Positions 7,720 to 14,598 of a stretch of 19,637 bases of DNA are shown here, one piece after another (within the stretch, counting starts at the first letter, position 1; each line of letters opens with the position of its first letter). The stretch covers positions 1,003 to 20,639 of the forward strand of contig DMPB01000148.1 of assembly GCA_003456175.1 (NCBI GenBank), read 5' to 3'. The translations under genes were made by a program, and so were the position numbers. Under the pieces are notes generated by a model that did not search any database, had not been told where the DNA came from, and was given only the letters and a program-made list of their open reading frames with translations. Source of the DNA: Chitinophagaceae bacterium (lineage in GTDB: Bacteria > Bacteroidota > Bacteroidia > Chitinophagales > Chitinophagaceae).

Positions 7720-8089
7720 AAAAATCTTCTTCACGTTCTAACATGAGTATAGCACTTTGTGGAACAATATAATATTTCTCACCTTCATACAACACTTCTG
7801 TTGCGCTACTCATTAGATAGATAGCAAGGTCTCCTTCTTTTGCCTGTAAAGGGACATATTTTATTTGTTCGTCATCTGACTTCCACGATTCATTTTCTAC
7901 CGGAACAGGTATAGCATAGCCAGGACCGGTTCGTACCACATAACCTTGCTGTACTTTTTCTTTTTCTTGTACGCCAGCAGGTAAGTATAATCCACTACTG
8001 GTGCGTTCGTTTGGCTTACTTGGCTTTATAAGTACACGATCACCAATAACAATCAACTTCTTAAATCTATTATCTGCAGTAAGCATCAT
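7718..8089 (-). CDS. GroES/Cpn10-like protein, longer than canonical
   Basis: 123 residues against about 95 for standard GroES. KKLIVIGDRVLIKP matches the first Cpn10 strand, SGLYLP (about 32-37) is at the mobile-loop/hydrophobic-tripeptide position, and VQQGYVVRTGPG and YYIVPQSAIL follow the fold. A 25-residue stretch after GPG (about residues 57-81, VPVENESWKSDDEQIKYVPL) replaces the short turn of normal GroES. Standard GroES caps GroEL. Here there is no groEL next door, and the gene is alone between a terminator and a divergent promoter, so it is probably a second, non-operonic paralogue. ATGATG at the start leaves M1 or M2 open. Whether it still works with GroEL is unknown. Confidence 0.8.
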   Translation of the reverse strand: MMLTADNRFKKLIVIGDRVLIKPSKPNERTSSGLYLPAGVQEKEKVQQGYVVRTGPGYAIPVPVENESWKSDDEQIKYVPLQAKEGDLAIYLMSSATEVLYEGEKYYIVPQSAILMLEREEDF

Positions 8090-8111
8090 ACATTACTAAT
8101 TTTAATGGGCA

Positions 8112-8119
8112 CAAAATTA
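8112..8119 (-). promoter_or_regulatory. -7 promoter element for the GroES-like gene
   Basis: The minus strand reads TAATTTTG (TAnnTTTG), 22 nt before the ATG at 8089. It is back-to-back with the plus-strand promoter at 8151. Confidence 0.5.
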
Positions 8120-8150
8120 TAAGTGAAAGCAATTAATGTGATGCGTTACC

Positions 8151-8158
8151 TACTTTTG
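8151..8158 (+). promoter_or_regulatory. -7 promoter element for the cytochrome-c peroxidase gene
   Basis: TACTTTTG lies 6 nt before the ATG at 8165, the same spacing as at 2245-2252. It falls inside the upstream part of the longer reading frame (from 8123), which argues that the true start is 8165. Confidence 0.55.
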
Positions 8159-8164
8159 CAATAC

Positions 8165-9130
8165 ATGAAAAAAGCCGCTAGTTTTATTGTGATTATTTGC
8201 AGTGCGATACTTGCTGTTATTGCAATGAGTTGGTTCGAACCGCAGAACAGAGTTAATACTAGCCCTCCACTTACTAAAGCAGCATTAGGCAGACAACTTT
8301 TTTTCGATCCAATATTAAGTAAAGATTATAGTGTTAGTTGTGCAAGCTGCCACAAGCCTGCTTTTGCATTTGCAGATACTGCCGCCTTTAGTACCGGAAT
8401 TTTCGGAAAGAAAACAGTTCGGAATACACCTTCGGTTTTGAATATGGCTAATAGAGATGCACTGTTTTGGGATGGCCGTTCTGCTACTTTAGCAGCTCAA
8501 GCTCTACAACCTATTCAACATCCGAATGAAATGGGGTTACCAATTACAGAGGCCGTTGATCGATTACGCAAACATGCAAAATATCGCCAATGGTTTTATC
8601 AAGTTTTTAAGCAACCACCTAACCGTAATAACTTGGCATTAGTAATTCAAGCCTTTGAAGAAACGCTTGAAACCAGCGGCAGCAAAGCCGATAAAGCTAT
8701 TGATGATAGTACCGCCCTTAACGAAAGTGAAGAACGTGGCAGGCAGTTGTTTATTGGCGATAAAGCCAAATGCTTTGATTGTCATTTCGGTGTTGATTAT
8801 ACTGGCGATGAGTTTAGAAATATTGGTTTATACAACGGCAAAGACCTTAATGATGTTGGCAGGTATGCTATCACAAAGCAAAAGAGTGACCTCGGAAAAT
8901 TTAAAACACCGGGATTACGCAATGTTGCACTTACAGCACCTTACATGCACAATGGTATGTTTAAAACACTAGAAGCGGTAGTGGCCTACTATAACAATCC
9001 TACAAGCTTTGTAGCAGGTAGTATTAATACAGATCCATTACTACAAAAGCCACTTAACCTTACCGCTCAAGAGCAGGCAGATTTAGTGGCTTTTCTGAAA
9101 GCTTTAACCGATGCCGAATTACCGAAGTAA
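8165..9130 (+). CDS. Diheme cytochrome-c peroxidase / MauG-like protein
   Basis: 321 residues from the ATG at 8165, chosen because MKKAASFIVIICSAILAVIA is a clean signal/anchor and a promoter element lies just upstream; the longer frame adds 14 residues that spoil it. Two heme-c sites are seen: CASCH at 59-63 and CFDCH at 203-207. Family motifs are RNTPSVLNM, FWDGR (101-105), HPNEMG, FKTPGLRNV and PYMHNGMF (259-266), the last carrying likely heme ligands. Family members reduce H2O2 in the periplasm with electrons from small cytochromes, or oxidise other substrates (MauG type). The gene stands alone and converges on the M16 operon with an 18-bp gap. The sequence does not show which activity it has. 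Confidence 0.9.
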   Translation: MKKAASFIVIICSAILAVIAMSWFEPQNRVNTSPPLTKAALGRQLFFDPILSKDYSVSCASCHKPAFAFADTAAFSTGIFGKKTVRNTPSVLNMANRDALFWDGRSATLAAQALQPIQHPNEMGLPITEAVDRLRKHAKYRQWFYQVFKQPPNRNNLALVIQAFEETLETSGSKADKAIDDSTALNESEERGRQLFIGDKAKCFDCHFGVDYTGDEFRNIGLYNGKDLNDVGRYAITKQKSDLGKFKTPGLRNVALTAPYMHNGMFKTLEAVVAYYNNPTSFVAGSINTDPLLQKPLNLTAQEQADLVAFLKALTDAELPK

Positions 9131-9148
9131 GCACATGGTTGTATTCAA

Positions 9149-10429
9149 TTACACTACAATCAATTCATAAAAATCGTTAGGCTGTAAGTATTTGTTAGCC
9201 AGTGTTTGTAATGCCTCTGGCGTAATGGTTCTAATGGTATGAATACTATCGTTGAAATAATGTTCATCTAAGCCGTGTAAGATGTAATTTTTCCAACGTG
9301 CAATCATTTGGAATGGTCCATCTAAATCGCCAAGCAATGTACCCATCATGTAGTTACGCACTAAATCGAGCTCTTCTGCATCAACAGGCTCATTCCGTAG
9401 TAATTCCATTTCTTTATATACTTCTGCTATCGTTGCTTCGCATACATCTCTACCTGCTTCAGTACTAATCATCCATGCACTATCGTGAAGGTTATTTTGT
9501 AGGTAGCTATGAATGCCGTAGGTATAGCCTTTATCTTCTCTAATATTAGTCATCAACCTACTACCAAAGTACCCACCGAAAATATTGTTGAGTATTTGCA
9601 CGCCTTTAAAATCGGGGTGTGTACGTGTTGGGAAATGGCGAGCCATGCGTATAGCACCTTGTACACCAGCTTCATCATTTACCACACGGTATTTTTTCTC
9701 CTCAGCTGGTTGAATAGTATGGTTTACAATACTTGGGGAACCAGCTTTGAGCGGTAGCTTACCAAATACGTCATTCAGCTGTGTTAATACATCGGCAGGT
9801 AGCTTACCCGCCACCATAATCATGCAGTGCCCTTGTTGATAATATTGCTGATAAAAGGCTTGTACATCGGCTTGGGTAATGGCTGCATAATCGGCTGCGT
9901 CTGCATATATACCATAAGGGTGTTGCTTACCGTACAAGTATGCATCGATGTATCTATTCGCTACGAAGTCGCACTTTTTTAAATTTACCGTAAGGCGCTG
10001 CTGTTGGTTTTGTTGATAAATGGCTAACTCATCGGCAGGCATGGTAGCATCTTGCACTAGTTCTGCCATTACTGGTAGTAAAACTGATAAGTGCTTGCTT
10101 AAGCAATGGAGGGTTAACGTGGCTGTTTCGCTGTAACAATTACGGTTCAGATAGGCACCATAAAAATCGAAATGCTCATTAATTTCAAATGCTGTTTTGG
10201 TACTAGTTCCGTTTTTAAGCAAAAAATTGGTGGCAGCTGCTACCATGTTTTTTTGCTCATACCAGTTACCTGCATAAAAAACGAGTTCCACTTGCATTAC
10301 ATCTTGCTCACCTAAAGGCAAATAATGCACCGGCACTCCATTATCGAGAGTATGACTTTGTAATTGAGGCAACTGCAAATCGAAATCTACAGCATTATAA
10401 ATTACTGGCGATTGTATTCTGTTAAGCAT
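9149..10429 (-). CDS. M16 peptidase family, non-catalytic (substrate-binding) subunit
   Basis: 426 residues with the two-domain M16B fold. The zinc motif HXXEH is missing: the corresponding helix reads AAATNFLLKNGTS (about 64-76). The C-terminal domain keeps the substrate-binding Arg/Tyr signature, GGYFGSRLMTNIREDKGYTYG (about 285-305; cited here as positions with key residues R291 and Y302/Y304). This is the division seen in heterodimeric bacterial M16B pairs and mitochondrial processing peptidase, where one subunit brings zinc and the other the Arg/Tyr pair. It begins 5 bp after the stop of the catalytic partner, so the two are translated together. No signal peptide is seen, which suggests the cytoplasm. 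An exact 13-bp repeat encodes Leu-Thr-Val-Asn at about residue 146. Confidence 0.9.
   Translation of the reverse strand: MLNRIQSPVIYNAVDFDLQLPQLQSHTLDNGVPVHYLPLGEQDVMQVELVFYAGNWYEQKNMVAAATNFLLKNGTSTKTAFEINEHFDFYGAYLNRNCYSETATLTLHCLSKHLSVLLPVMAELVQDATMPADELAIYQQNQQQRLTVNLKKCDFVANRYIDAYLYGKQHPYGIYADAADYAAITQADVQAFYQQYYQQGHCMIMVAGKLPADVLTQLNDVFGKLPLKAGSPSIVNHTIQPAEEKKYRVVNDEAGVQGAIRMARHFPTRTHPDFKGVQILNNIFGGYFGSRLMTNIREDKGYTYGIHSYLQNNLHDSAWMISTEAGRDVCEATIAEVYKEMELLRNEPVDAEELDLVRNYMMGTLLGDLDGPFQMIARWKNYILHGLDEHYFNDSIHTIRTITPEALQTLANKYLQPNDFYELIVV
9983..9995 (+). repeat. Dispersed 13-bp repeat, exact copy
   Basis: Inside the non-catalytic M16 gene. The coding strand reads CTT ACG GTA AAT, Leu-Thr-Val-Asn. 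Confidence 0.85.
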
Positions 10430-10434
10430 AGGCT

Positions 10435-11676
10435 TTAGTTCGCTTTGCTATGGTAGCGTAGCGTATTACTGTTTTCTTTTCTAAAAATTTGTTGGCTATA
10501 CTGCTTAATATCGGCAGCAGTTACAGCTTGGTATTTTTTGAACTCGTTGTTCATTAAAGCGGCATTACCTAACAACTCGTAAAAAGCAAGGCTATTAGCA
10601 CGGCTCATTACGGCCATATCTTCAAAAGCCATTACACTTTCTGTACGATTAATAGTTTTTTGCAACTCTTGTTCGCTGATACCTTCTTGTAACAACTGTT
10701 CAATTTCTTCGTTCACGGCTGCTTCGGCTGCATCCATAGTAACACCGGCAACAAGCTTACCATCTATAGCTAGTAAGCCGTTATCTACAGAACCGAAATG
10801 ATAACAATCGAGATTGCTAAATAAGCGTCGTTCTTTTACCAATCGTTGGAATAAGCGACTGCTTCCACCGCCGCCCATTACCTCTGTAATTAAATCGGCG
10901 ATGTAATAACCTTGCGATAATCGACTATCGATATGCCATGTTTTAACTAAAGCATCGAGTGGCACATTAGCTTCATAATCTAATACACGGGCTGCGGTTT
11001 GTATAGGTTCGGCAGGCAAGTTACGTTCGTACTTTTCACCCATAGGAATAGGCCCAAACCATTTCGCTGCAAGCTGTTTAATCTGTTCTGTTTTCACATT
11101 GCCGGCAACTACTAATACGGCATTAATAGGCCTATAATGTTTAAAAAAGAATGCCTTAACATCTTCTAAAGTTGCATTTTCAACATGGCTCAACTCTTGC
11201 CCAATCGTCATCCATTTGTACGGATGTGTGGTATATGCCAAGCCACGCATTAAATGCCATACATTACCATAAGGCTTATTGATATAGTGCTCTTTAAACT
11301 CTTCACATACAACCTTACGCTGTACATCTAAACTTTTTTTGCTAAAGGCGAGGCTAAGCATTCTATCGCTTTCTAACCAAAAAGCAGTTTCAATATTTTG
11401 TGCAGGCAGTTGGCAGTAATAATTGGTTAAATCGTTGGTAGTGTAAGCATTGTTTTCGCCACCAGCTCGCTGCAAAGGCTCGTCGTAATCGGGTATATTG
11501 ATGCTACCACCGAACATCAAATGTTCGAACAAATGTGCAAAACCAGTTTTCTGCGGGTTTTCATCTTTAGCACCAACATCGTACATCACATTCACAACGG
11601 CCATAGGCGTACTAGCATCTTCATGTACCAATACACGTAAGCCATTATCTAGTGTAAACTGTTCGTATTGTATCAT
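10435..11676 (-). CDS. M16 zinc metallopeptidase, catalytic subunit
   Basis: 413 residues. The inverted zinc motif HLFEH is at 48-52, followed by LMFGGS, NAYTTNDLTNYY (about 76-87), and the likely third ligand Glu126 in QRKVVCEEFKEH (119-130). GNVKTEQ and the C-terminal GGGGSSRLFQRLVKER show the second M16 domain. There is no signal peptide. Known relatives degrade short peptides or process proteins as dimers with a non-catalytic partner, which is the very next gene. Transcription probably starts in the 88-bp gap behind comB, where a repeat-made hairpin lies. ATG at 11676 is the only sensible start: the M16 core (FTLDNGLRVLVHED) begins at residue 7. Confidence 0.93.
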   Translation of the reverse strand: MIQYEQFTLDNGLRVLVHEDASTPMAVVNVMYDVGAKDENPQKTGFAHLFEHLMFGGSINIPDYDEPLQRAGGENNAYTTNDLTNYYCQLPAQNIETAFWLESDRMLSLAFSKKSLDVQRKVVCEEFKEHYINKPYGNVWHLMRGLAYTTHPYKWMTIGQELSHVENATLEDVKAFFFKHYRPINAVLVVAGNVKTEQIKQLAAKWFGPIPMGEKYERNLPAEPIQTAARVLDYEANVPLDALVKTWHIDSRLSQGYYIADLITEVMGGGGSSRLFQRLVKERRLFSNLDCYHFGSVDNGLLAIDGKLVAGVTMDAAEAAVNEEIEQLLQEGISEQELQKTINRTESVMAFEDMAVMSRANSLAFYELLGNAALMNNEFKKYQAVTAADIKQYSQQIFRKENSNTLRYHSKAN

Positions 11677-11709
11677 AATAAAATTTACTTCGTAAAATTA
11701 TTGCTTTTG

Positions 11710-11747
11710 CCTTACGGCAAATTTTTGTACACTCATTTACCGTAAGG
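11710..11747. repeat. Inverted pair of the 13-bp repeat forming a hairpin
   Basis: A one-mismatch copy (11710-11722, CCTTACGGCAAAT) faces an exact copy (11735-11747, ATTTACCGTAAGG) across a 12-nt loop. The 13-bp stem has a single C/A mismatch on the plus strand, which becomes a G-U pair in minus-strand RNA. It lies between the comB stop and the M16 start, both minus strand. No U run follows, so it is not a standard terminator. It could still attenuate transcription, protect an mRNA end or bind a protein. Confidence 0.7.
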
Positions 11748-11764
11748 TAACATACTTGTACCGG

Positions 11765-12484
11765 TTATTGTGCCACCAAGGCATTATCGCGGTAGATGCA
11801 TAGCGTATTCGCCACATTCGGCGTAACACAATATTCTAAATCTTTTTCTAATCCGTAATTAGCCAAGCGGTGCCAATGGGTAGTTTTTCGAATAAACTGA
11901 TACATATCATTTTGATGTTGGCGATACATTTCAACCGCCATCAAACTACTATCGCAATGAATGGTAAAGTGTTGCCCAATCGCATCAATAACGGCACCTG
12001 CAAAAAGGGTATCTTCTAAATTAAAACGATCTTTCCAAGCGCTGCATCCAAGTATCACAGGCTTGTTTTGTGCTACTAAAAAGTCACACACCGCCTGTAA
12101 GTTGGGGAAACTACCCGTAATTACTTCACTAGCACCCTCACGCAAAGCCATATGCAACAGCTTGGTACCGTTAGTAGTTGTAAGCACCATGGTTTTTCCT
12201 TCAATAAAAGTGCGAGGATATTCGGCCGGGCTATTGCCATATTGCAATCCTTCAATCACTTTGCCATCACGCTCGCCAGCAGTAATGGCGTTTAGTTGCG
12301 AGCCCAGAGCTTTGCATTGCTCAACGGAATCAACAGGATAAATTTTGTGAGCACCATTATACAGCGCAGTAGCAATGGTACTTGTGGCTCTAAAAACATC
12401 GATAATAACGACTACCGCATCTTTAACGGGGTACAACGATAATAACTTCGGACTCAATACTGTATATAACGCAGGTTGTTGCAT
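11765..12484 (-). CDS. comB: 2-phosphosulfolactate phosphatase (ComB family)
   Basis: 239 residues from the ATG at 12484. The reading frame extends to 12538, but a TATCTTTG promoter element lies only 7 nt before 12484 and the family fold starts at MQQPALYTVL. Family motifs: VVVIIDVFRATST (24-36), AGERDGKVIEGLQYGNSP (69-86), LTTTNGTKLL (101-110), GCSAWKDRFNLEDTLFAGA (146-164), DLEYC (215-219). ComB removes phosphate from (2R)-2-phospho-3-sulfolactate to give sulfolactate, with Mg2+, in the cytoplasm. In archaea this feeds coenzyme M. In Bacteroidota a role in sulfonate metabolism is assumed but its partner genes (comA, comC) are not in the window, so the true substrate is open. Confidence 0.88.
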   Translation of the reverse strand: MQQPALYTVLSPKLLSLYPVKDAVVVIIDVFRATSTIATALYNGAHKIYPVDSVEQCKALGSQLNAITAGERDGKVIEGLQYGNSPAEYPRTFIEGKTMVLTTTNGTKLLHMALREGASEVITGSFPNLQAVCDFLVAQNKPVILGCSAWKDRFNLEDTLFAGAVIDAIGQHFTIHCDSSLMAVEMYRQHQNDMYQFIRKTTHWHRLANYGLEKDLEYCVTPNVANTLCIYRDNALVAQ

Positions 12485-12491
12485 AAGATGG

Positions 12492-12499
12492 CAAAGATA
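12492..12499 (-). promoter_or_regulatory. -7 promoter element for comB
   Basis: The minus strand reads TATCTTTG, 7 nt before the ATG at 12484. The 13-bp repeat at 12508-12520 occupies the spacer where the gap between the -33 and -7 boxes should lie. Confidence 0.55.
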
Positions 12500-12507
12500 A
12501 GTGAGTA

Positions 12508-12520
12508 CCTTACGGTAAAT
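12508..12520 (-). repeat. Dispersed 13-bp repeat, exact copy, in comB promoter spacer
   Basis: Ends 8 nt upstream of the comB -7 element. A protein bound here would cover the promoter. A variant copy (12571-12583, one mismatch) lies just outside, between comB and the JmjC gene stop. Confidence 0.85.
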
Positions 12521-12523
12521 GAA

Positions 12524-12555
12524 AAAGCGCCTATCCATTCGTAGAAAGACGCTTT
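12524..12555 (-). terminator. Possible terminator of the JmjC-like gene
   Basis: On the minus strand AAAGCG (12555-12550) can pair with CGCTTT (12529-12524) across a 20-nt loop, and five T follow in the transcript. The stem is only 6 bp with weak inner pairing, so this is a tentative call. It lies 40-70 nt past the JmjC-like stop. Confidence 0.35.
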
Positions 12556-12594
12556 ATGAAAACAGAAATTATTTACCGAAAGGTTAATACCTTG

Positions 12595-13473
12595 TTATGC
12601 AAGTGCTTTAGCAGCGTTACTGAAAATTTGCTTTTCTTTCCATGCATACCATTGCATAGGCATCGTTTTCTTTAATAATGTATCGATATTACGCATACCT
12701 GCTATATTCCATAACCCCTTAAGCTTCAAACTTAAGCTTGGGTTGAGTGCCCGCAAGCTCATTGCAAAACCACTCTCTAGATATTCCATGTGATGCCAAT
12801 AGCCGCCTGGCATAAAAAGCGTATCGCCATGTTCTAAAATAACTTCGTAGCCTTTGGCAGCCTTTATCGCTGGAAATTGCTCGTATGATAATTTGCTATT
12901 TGCTGCATCGTAATAATGGCTAAAATCTGCCAAGCTCAATACTTCAAAAGGCTTGCGATACAGTTTATGTTGCTCTGTATACGGAAACAACAATACACGC
13001 TTACGACCAATAAACTGTGTATGCAGGATATGACTTAAATCGATATCGAAATGCATGTGTGTAATGCTTCCCTGCCCACCTACAAACAGCATAGGCACAC
13101 GCTTTACAAAGCCTTTCATATAAGCATCGGGCCAAGTAAAATCGCTGACCAACTGCGGTGCATGACTAAAAATATTGAACAAAAAAATACGCCACGATGC
13201 CGGGCCTGCACTCACCATATCAATGTAGTTGCCAAATGTGGTATAATCATCGGCTTTGTTAATAGGCGTGTAAGCATCGCTTTTGGTGTTGTTATAAATA
13301 CCCACTTCTTTGTCGCCCACAAGTGTCTTGAAATAACTCCAGTTCCACTTATGATAGGCAGGCCAAGCCTTTGCCATGTTTTTGATAACCACCGGCTGTT
13401 GCGGATGATAATATAATCGCTTAAAATCGGCCGGCGTAATATCGTTCACTACAGGTACTGTTTGTAACTGCAT
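12595..13473 (-). CDS. JmjC/cupin-like Fe(II)/2-oxoglutarate oxygenase
   Basis: 292 residues. YYHPQQPVVIKNMAKAWPA (about 21-39) is the usual entry of the cupin_8/JmjC family (P-V-hydrophobic-G/K...W-P). Metal ligands are visible as His141 and Asp143 in HMHFDID, and a distal His227/His228 in MPGGYWHHME. Lys158 in GRKRVLLFP is well placed to bind 2-oxoglutarate. Members hydroxylate protein side chains (FIH, YcfD-like) or small molecules; the target cannot be predicted. There is no signal peptide, so it is cytoplasmic. The gene has its own promoter (13496-13503) and is followed, 110 bp on, by comB on the same strand. Confidence 0.88.
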   Translation of the reverse strand: MQLQTVPVVNDITPADFKRLYYHPQQPVVIKNMAKAWPAYHKWNWSYFKTLVGDKEVGIYNNTKSDAYTPINKADDYTTFGNYIDMVSAGPASWRIFLFNIFSHAPQLVSDFTWPDAYMKGFVKRVPMLFVGGQGSITHMHFDIDLSHILHTQFIGRKRVLLFPYTEQHKLYRKPFEVLSLADFSHYYDAANSKLSYEQFPAIKAAKGYEVILEHGDTLFMPGGYWHHMEYLESGFAMSLRALNPSLSLKLKGLWNIAGMRNIDTLLKKTMPMQWYAWKEKQIFSNAAKALA

Positions 13474-13495
13474 ATAAATGGGTTTTATAGCGCGG

Positions 13496-13503
13496 CAAAA
13501 TTA
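13496..13503 (-). promoter_or_regulatory. Promoter of the JmjC-like gene
   Basis: The minus strand reads TAATTTTG, 22 nt before the ATG at 13473. A TTG about 18 nt further upstream could serve as the -33 element. Confidence 0.55.
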
Positions 13504-13692
13504 AATTATTGTAAATACAAACAATGCCGTTCACCACTTAATAGTTCCACAAAACAATAACGTAGCATACTTTCAAAAGCCTTGAGTATGTTGAATTTCA
13601 TGGTATTTTCAAGTATATCTATACCATAAATCAGAAGGGTCTTTAACAAATTTTCAACACAACTTCATGACTGTTTTAAAGCCCTAGCAAGC

Positions 13693-13705
13693 ATTTACCG
13701 TAAGG
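13693..13705 (+). repeat. Dispersed 13-bp repeat, exact copy, intergenic
   Basis: Lies about 50 nt beyond the terminator of the H1-like gene and nearly 200 nt upstream of the JmjC promoter, so it has no obvious link to either gene. Confidence 0.85.
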
Positions 13706-13756
13706 TTAATTTGAGCATTGTTGCTAGTAAAGCTGTGCAATCATTACCAACTATAC

Positions 13757-13793
13757 AAAAAAACGTGGCTGCCCCAAAATTGAGACAACCACG
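13757..13793 (-). terminator. Intrinsic terminator of the H1-like gene
   Basis: In minus-strand RNA, 13793-13782 pairs with 13775-13764 over 12 bp, three of them G-U, with a 6-nt loop. Seven U follow (13763-13757). The G-U pairs become mismatches on the other strand, so it is directional. It starts 22 nt after the stop codon. Confidence 0.85.
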
Positions 13794-13815
13794 CTTTGCA
13801 ATACTTCAAATAGTA

Positions 13816-14439
13816 CTATGCAGATGCTTCATTGCCATTTTCGGCAGGTGCAACTTCGGTTGCAGGAGGGGTAACTACCACCTCTACTACTGGTGGCGCT
13901 GCTTCTGGTGCAACTGTGGCAACAACCTTTTTAGCACGTGGCTTTTTAGGAGCAGGTTTTTTTGCAACAGGTGCTGGCTTAACAACTGGCTTTATAATTT
14001 TTTTAGGAGCAGCTTTGGCTACTACTTTTTTTGCCGCCGCCTTTTTAGCAGGAGCAGCTTTAGCAGCTGGTTTCGCAACTGGTTTTACTGCTTTTTTTGC
14101 CACAACTTTTTTGGCAGGAGCAGCTACTTTCTTAGCAACCTTTTTGGCAGCTGGCTTCGCAGCTTTTTTAGGTGCAGCCTTTGCTACTTTTGTAGCAGTA
14201 GCTTTCTTGGCGGGAGCAGCTTTTTTAGTTGGCTTCGCAGCTGGTTTTACTGCTTTTTTTGCTACGGTTTTTTTAGCTGGCGCAGCTACTTTCTTAGCGA
14301 CCTTTTTGGCAACTGGCTTAGCAGCTTTTTTAGGTGCAGCTTTCGCTACTTTTTTAGCAGCAGTTTTTTTGGCGGGAGCAGCTTTAGTGGCTGGCTTCGC
14401 GGCTTTTTTGGGTGATGATTTTTTTAATGCTTTGGCCAT
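13816..14439 (-). CDS. Histone-H1-like Lys/Ala/Pro-rich repeat protein
   Basis: 207 residues, almost wholly Lys, Ala, Pro and Val, with no Trp, Tyr or Phe. After a short head (1-19) come two 54-residue units (20-73 and 74-127), each starting AAPAKK, a partial third unit from 128, and then a Lys-poor tail (about 172-207) rich in Val, Pro, Glu and Ala. AAKK/PAKK runs are typical of eukaryotic H1 tails and of bacterial H1-like proteins (AlgP, Hc types), which bind DNA without strict sequence choice and condense it. The likely role is nucleoid packing, from composition only. It has its own terminator. The opposite strand is also open over most of its length, which I treat as a low-complexity side effect. 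Confidence 0.85.
   Translation of the reverse strand: MAKALKKSSPKKAAKPATKAAPAKKTAAKKVAKAAPKKAAKPVAKKVAKKVAAPAKKTVAKKAVKPAAKPTKKAAPAKKATATKVAKAAPKKAAKPAAKKVAKKVAAPAKKVVAKKAVKPVAKPAAKAAPAKKAAAKKVVAKAAPKKIIKPVVKPAPVAKKPAPKKPRAKKVVATVAPEAAPPVVEVVVTPPATEVAPAENGNEASA
14059..14382 (-). repeat. Two tandem 162-bp units inside the H1-like gene
   Basis: Units at 14382-14221 and 14220-14059 encode residues 20-73 and 74-127. They are in-frame and very similar at the DNA level, with a partial third unit from 14058. Unit number probably changes between strains by slippage or recombination. Confidence 0.75.
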
Positions 14440-14534
14440 GAGATGGGTATTTGTAATTACGCCTTGTAAGTTATTACAGTATTACAATCTGGCATACGTT
14501 TAGTTACGATTTTTTTTCCTAAAACTGTTGATAA

Positions 14535-14547
14535 CCTTACGGTAAAT
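14535..14547 (-). repeat. Dispersed 13-bp repeat, exact copy, upstream of gldA-like promoter
   Basis: Ends 23 nt before the -7 element at 14571, so it overlaps or flanks the expected -33 region. Confidence 0.85.
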
Positions 14548-14570
14548 GTGTAGCCGCTCAAGTAGCACCC

Positions 14571-14578
14571 TATCTTTG
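14571..14578 (+). promoter_or_regulatory. -7 promoter element for the gldA-like gene
   Basis: TATCTTTG, 20 nt before the ATG at 14599. It is the same 8-base word as the comB -7 element. Confidence 0.55.
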
Positions 14579-14598
14579 ACCATAAAGGCATTAGTAAT

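Larger units (their letters stand above)
13474..13815. other. 342-bp gene-free region
   Basis: It holds the JmjC promoter (13496-13503), one exact 13-bp repeat (13693-13705) and the terminator of the H1-like gene (13757-13793). Between about 13510 and 13690 I see no ORF, only a weak 7-bp inverted repeat (ATGGTAT 13600-13606 with ATACCAT 13621-13627). A small RNA is possible, but nothing in the sequence demands it. Confidence 0.6.

Noticed and set aside
8123..8164. Longer start (8123) for the cytochrome-c peroxidase gene
   Set aside because: The added 14 residues precede a normal signal peptide and overlap the TACTTTTG promoter box.
13600..13627. Possible small RNA in the 342-bp gap around a 7-bp inverted repeat
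   Set aside because: The stem is AT-rich with a 14-nt loop; no promoter or U-rich terminator clearly frames a transcript.
13832..14503. Long plus-strand open frames opposite the H1-like gene (13711-14415 and 13832-14503)
   Set aside because: They exist because the Lys/Ala/Pro codons of the real gene give few stops in antisense. The products are low-complexity Phe/Ala/Gly or Cys/Arg/Ser runs with no domain, and the minus-strand gene has a matching terminator.
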